NCBI GenBank assembly: GCA_937983475.1
Contig: CALJZV010000065.1
Location: 1 to 16,014, forward strand
DNA from: an uncultured Verrucomicrobiales bacterium
Lineage (GTDB): Bacteria > Verrucomicrobiota > Verrucomicrobiia > Limisphaerales > JACDHS01
Direction of reading: 5' to 3'
DNA: 16,014 nucleotides
Shown: in pieces, positions 14,091-16,014 of the stretch
Numbering within the stretch: the first letter of the stretch is position 1
Layout of the letters: each line of letters begins with the position of its first letter
Notes under the pieces: generated by a model
The model's database searches: none
Told to the model about the DNA's origin: nothing
Seen by the model: only the letters and a program-made list of their open reading frames with translations
Translations under genes and position numbers: made by a program

Positions 14091-14140
14091 AATGCGCGGC
14101 AGAGGAAACCATCTCGAAGGAAATCGAACTGTTACATTGA
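14087..14140 (+). CDS. Possible 17-codon bridging reading frame between purD and the S41-like gene
   Basis: ATG 14087 overlaps the purD stop as ATGA. The frame encodes MKCAAEETISKEIELLH and ends at TGA 14138-14140, one base before the ATG of the next gene (TGATATG). Such an arrangement can carry ribosomes from one gene to the next. The peptide itself shows no motif. Coding is not demonstrated. Confidence 0.2.
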   Translation: MKCAAEETISKEIELLH

Positions 14141-14141
14141 T

Positions 14142-15206
14142 ATGAAACTTCCAAAAATCATGTTGGGCGCCTGCCTCCTTCTTGCAGGTTCCCTGAGCGC
14201 AAGCGAGGCGCCTCAGCCATTGCCGCCGTTCGAGCAAATTTACAAGGTGTTGCAGGAGCACCTCGGCACCGTCAGCGAGAATGAACTCGATCAGGCGCTG
14301 GTGCGCGGCCTGCTGGACGAGCTGGGTTCGCAGGTTGTTTTGGTTGATAATGCCACCGCCGCCGCAGAGGCGTCTGTCCCGGCGCTTTCGCGCGCCACGG
14401 TTTACGACAAGGCCTTCGCCTATTATCGCGTGGCCCGGGTCGAACCGGACGTCTCGAAGAAAATTTCCGCGCAGCACCAGGAGTTTGCCGGCACCAATAA
14501 AATCAAGGGCGCGGTGTTGGACCTTCGGTTTGCCGAAGGGGACGATTTCGCCGCGGCTGGCGCGGTGGCCGACTTGTTTCTGTCCGCCGAGCAGCCGCTG
14601 TTGAACTGGGGAGTGAATTCGGTCAAATCGACCAAAAAACAGTCGGCCATAGATGTCCCGGTTGTGGTTCTGGTCAACAAACAGACACGCGGCGCTGCCG
14701 AGGCGTTGGCCGCCGTTTTGCGCGAAGCCCAGGTGGCCCTGCTCATCGGCGCCTCCACCGCTGGACAGGCCAGCGTTTTCAAGGAATTCACCCTGCAAAG
14801 CGGCCAGCGACTTCGCGTCGCGGTCGCGCCGGTGAAGGTCGCTGGCGACAAGGCCCTGTCGCCCGAGGGCGTCAAACCGGACATTGAAGTGGCCGTGAAG
14901 GCTGAGGAGGAAAAGGCGCTATTTGAAGACGCCTACACGGTTCTGCCCAAGCCGATGGCAAAAAAGGCGGAGGGTTCGGACACCAATGCCGTTGCCTCGA
15001 CCTCCGGCACCAACCAGCCGCGCGCCCGCATCAACGAGGCCGAACTGGTGCGGCGTCATCGCGAGGGGCTCGCCACCGAGGAGGAATATGTCGAAAAACC
15101 CAAGGCGAATGAAACGGAGCCGCGCCTGATCAACGATCCTGCCCTGGCCCGGGCGCTGGATTTGCTGAAGGGATTGGCTGTCGTGCAGCGCAATCGGCCG
15201 CTGTAA
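14142..15206 (+). CDS. Exported S41 (C-terminal processing protease) homologue lacking catalytic Ser and Lys
   Basis: 354 residues. A signal peptide (1 to about 20, ending SLSA) points to the periplasm. The middle (about 85-250) matches the S41/tail-specific protease core: KGAVLDLRF (122-130, the usual GxIxDLR), DVPVVVLVNKQTRGAAEAL (171-189) and LLIGASTAGQASV (200-212), then GVKPDIEV (243-250). In active proteases these read VNxxSASASEI and GxxTxGKGSVQ, with catalytic Ser and Lys 25 residues apart (as in Prc Ser430/Lys455). Here the same two positions are G184 and Q209, also 25 apart, so the active site is lost. There is no PDZ domain. The C-terminus (260-354) is charged and low in complexity. 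It is probably a binding or scaffold protein in the envelope (inference). It starts 51 bp after purD. Confidence 0.7.
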   Translation: MKLPKIMLGACLLLAGSLSASEAPQPLPPFEQIYKVLQEHLGTVSENELDQALVRGLLDELGSQVVLVDNATAAAEASVPALSRATVYDKAFAYYRVARVEPDVSKKISAQHQEFAGTNKIKGAVLDLRFAEGDDFAAAGAVADLFLSAEQPLLNWGVNSVKSTKKQSAIDVPVVVLVNKQTRGAAEALAAVLREAQVALLIGASTAGQASVFKEFTLQSGQRLRVAVAPVKVAGDKALSPEGVKPDIEVAVKAEEEKALFEDAYTVLPKPMAKKAEGSDTNAVASTSGTNQPRARINEAELVRRHREGLATEEEYVEKPKANETEPRLINDPALARALDLLKGLAVVQRNRPL

Positions 15207-15263
15207 ACACGGCAGAAAAACACTTCTGGAACGCGCGCGGGAAAAATTCCGGGAAATAGACGC

Positions 15264-15293
15264 TTGAAATTCCCAAAGCGCGAAACATATATT
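15264..15293 (+). promoter_or_regulatory. Promoter of the ferredoxin gene
   Basis: TTGAAA (15264-15269) and TATATT (15288-15293) each match the consensus at 5 of 6 positions, 18 bp apart. Transcription would start near 15300, giving an approximately 18-nt leader. This rules against the longer frame opening with TTG at 15264, which would lie within the promoter. Confidence 0.5.
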
Positions 15294-15317
15294 GCGCCCC
15301 ATCAACTGACGAATTTT

Positions 15318-15557
15318 ATGGCAGATATCGCAAACAAATATTCCGACAACGTGTCCGGCAAGTTCTTCGTGGACAATCAATGCATTGACTGCGACCTGTG
15401 CCGCGAAACCGCGCCCAACAATTTCACCCGCAATGATGACGGGGGCTATTCCTTCGTATACAAGCAGCCCAGCACTCCCGAAGAGGAGGCGCAGTGCAAG
15501 GAAGCGATGGAAGGCTGCCCGGTCGAGGCCATCGGCAATAACGGCGACCAGGCCTGA
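15318..15557 (+). CDS. Single-cluster [4Fe-4S] ferredoxin
   Basis: 79 residues from the ATG at 15318 (MADIANKYSDN). The cluster ligands are C22, C25 and C28 in QCIDCDLCRETAPNNF (21-36), plus C67 in EGCPVEAIG (65-73), the usual CxxCxxC...CP pattern of one [4Fe-4S] cluster. C60 is an extra cysteine. The core, with GGYSFVYKQP (42-51) between ligands, resembles small ferredoxins that I associate with Verrucomicrobiota and related phyla (memory, not a search). It is a soluble electron carrier; its partner is not apparent here. It has its own promoter and terminator, so it is probably monocistronic. No Shine-Dalgarno is visible. Confidence 0.92.
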   Translation: MADIANKYSDNVSGKFFVDNQCIDCDLCRETAPNNFTRNDDGGYSFVYKQPSTPEEEAQCKEAMEGCPVEAIGNNGDQA

Positions 15558-15574
15558 AGCCCATGAGTATTTTC

Positions 15575-15606
15575 AACCCGCAGGCGGCAACGTCTGCGGG
15601 TTTTTT
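15575..15606 (+). terminator. Intrinsic terminator after the ferredoxin gene
   Basis: A 12-bp stem (15575-15586 with 15591-15602, including one G-U pair) closes on a GCAA tetraloop (15587-15590). A run of six T (15601-15606) ends it. It begins 17 bp after the ferredoxin stop codon. This is the clearest terminator in the window. Confidence 0.9.
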
Positions 15607-15661
15607 CATTTCCTCATAACCAAATAAAGCGCCACGGCATCGCCGCGCCGCACTTTTACCG

Positions 15662-16014
15662 ATGCTTGAAACCGAATTGATCCGCGCCCAGGACCCGGCC
15701 AGCCGCCGGTTGATGGTGGTGTTGCACGGACTGGGCGACAGCATGGAAGGCTACCGCTGGCTGCCGGAGGCCCTGCGCCTGCGGTGGTTGAATTACCTGC
15801 TGGTCAACGCGCCCGACGCCTATTACACCGGCTTTTCGTGGTACGATTTTTCCGGCGATGCAGATGTGGGCGTGAAGCGCAGCCGCGAACTGCTGTTTGG
15901 CCTGCTCGACCGGACGCGCAAGGAGGGTTTTCCCATCGACCAGACGATGCTGTTTGGCTTTTCGCAAGGCTGTTTGATGACTGTTGAAGTGGGTCTGCGC
16001 TATGGGCACCGGCT
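15662..16014 (+). CDS. Carboxylesterase/phospholipase-type alpha/beta hydrolase, 3' end outside the window
   Basis: 117 codons are visible with no stop before the window ends; relatives are about 200-220 residues. From ATG 15662: MLETELIRAQ, then the oxyanion strand VVLHGLGDS (19-27), NAPDAYYTGFSWYD (49-62) and the nucleophile elbow GFSQG (99-103, S101). These are typical of the Abhydrolase_2 carboxylesterase family (EstB/YpfH-like). The Asp and His of the triad would lie beyond the window. No signal peptide, so cytoplasmic. It follows the ferredoxin terminator by 55 bp; no convincing promoter or ribosome site is visible. Substrates are probably small esters or lysolipids (family knowledge). 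Confidence 0.85.
   Translation, partial: MLETELIRAQDPASRRLMVVLHGLGDSMEGYRWLPEALRLRWLNYLLVNAPDAYYTGFSWYDFSGDADVGVKRSRELLFGLLDRTRKEGFPIDQTMLFGFSQGCLMTVEVGLRYGHR

Noticed and set aside
14142..14180. Lipoprotein signal (LGAC, Cys11) in the S41-like protein
   Set aside because: The cysteine comes too early for a full hydrophobic core; cleavage after SLSA at about residue 20 fits better.
13227..14798. 523-codon minus-strand open frame
   Set aside because: It lies antisense to purD and the S41-like gene, both with clear family motifs. Its composition (many Arg, Gln, His, Gly) is typical of an antisense shadow in GC-rich DNA.

Overview
The window looks like chromosomal DNA of a Gram-negative, GC-rich bacterium, most likely of the Verrucomicrobiota (Pedosphaera/Limisphaera-like). 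That assignment is an inference from protein style: the single-cluster ferredoxin, the short ALDH-like protein, the DciA-type helicase loader, weak or absent Shine-Dalgarno sequences, and GC-rich intergenic palindromes. I see no rRNA, tRNA, CRISPR array, transposase, integrase or prophage.

Layout. Positions 1-296 hold no gene but a palindromic element of about 185 bp. A short, catalytically stripped ALDH-like gene follows on the minus strand (297-1175). The divergent gap 1176-1487 holds a candidate promoter and a strongly structured, T-tract-ended RNA candidate. Next comes a plus-strand trio of YqjD/YqjE/YqjK-type membrane stress proteins (1488-2482). A minus-strand GT-C type membrane glycosyltransferase (2496-4424) is divergent from a CPA2/Kef-like antiporter (4578-5750).

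The centre is a minus-strand run, transcribed from 12450 down to 5785: a GH42 beta-galactosidase homologue, a DciA/DUF721 protein overlapping it by 4 bp, a secreted S1/P1-nuclease/phospholipase-C-fold protein, and a 973-residue protein joining a PlsC-type acyltransferase to a C-terminal permuted papain-like (YiiX/C92) domain. To the right on the plus strand are a 28-codon single-pass membrane microprotein, purD, an exported S41-protease homologue without catalytic residues, a ferredoxin with a good promoter and a textbook terminator, and the start of a carboxylesterase-type alpha/beta hydrolase that runs off the window.

Two themes stand out. First, three enzyme-family members lack key catalytic residues while otherwise looking intact: the ALDH (truncated before the Cys), the GH42 (acid/base Glu replaced by Asn) and the S41 homologue (Ser to Gly, Lys to Gln at the exact 25-residue spacing). 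Second, the acyltransferase-papain fusion lies 42 bp downstream of a secreted zinc hydrolase of the nuclease/phospholipase fold, which suggests, without proving, a lipid or envelope turnover module. The window is mostly ordinary chromosome. The best candidates for something undescribed are the fusion protein and the structured RNA ahead of the yqjDEK-like operon.
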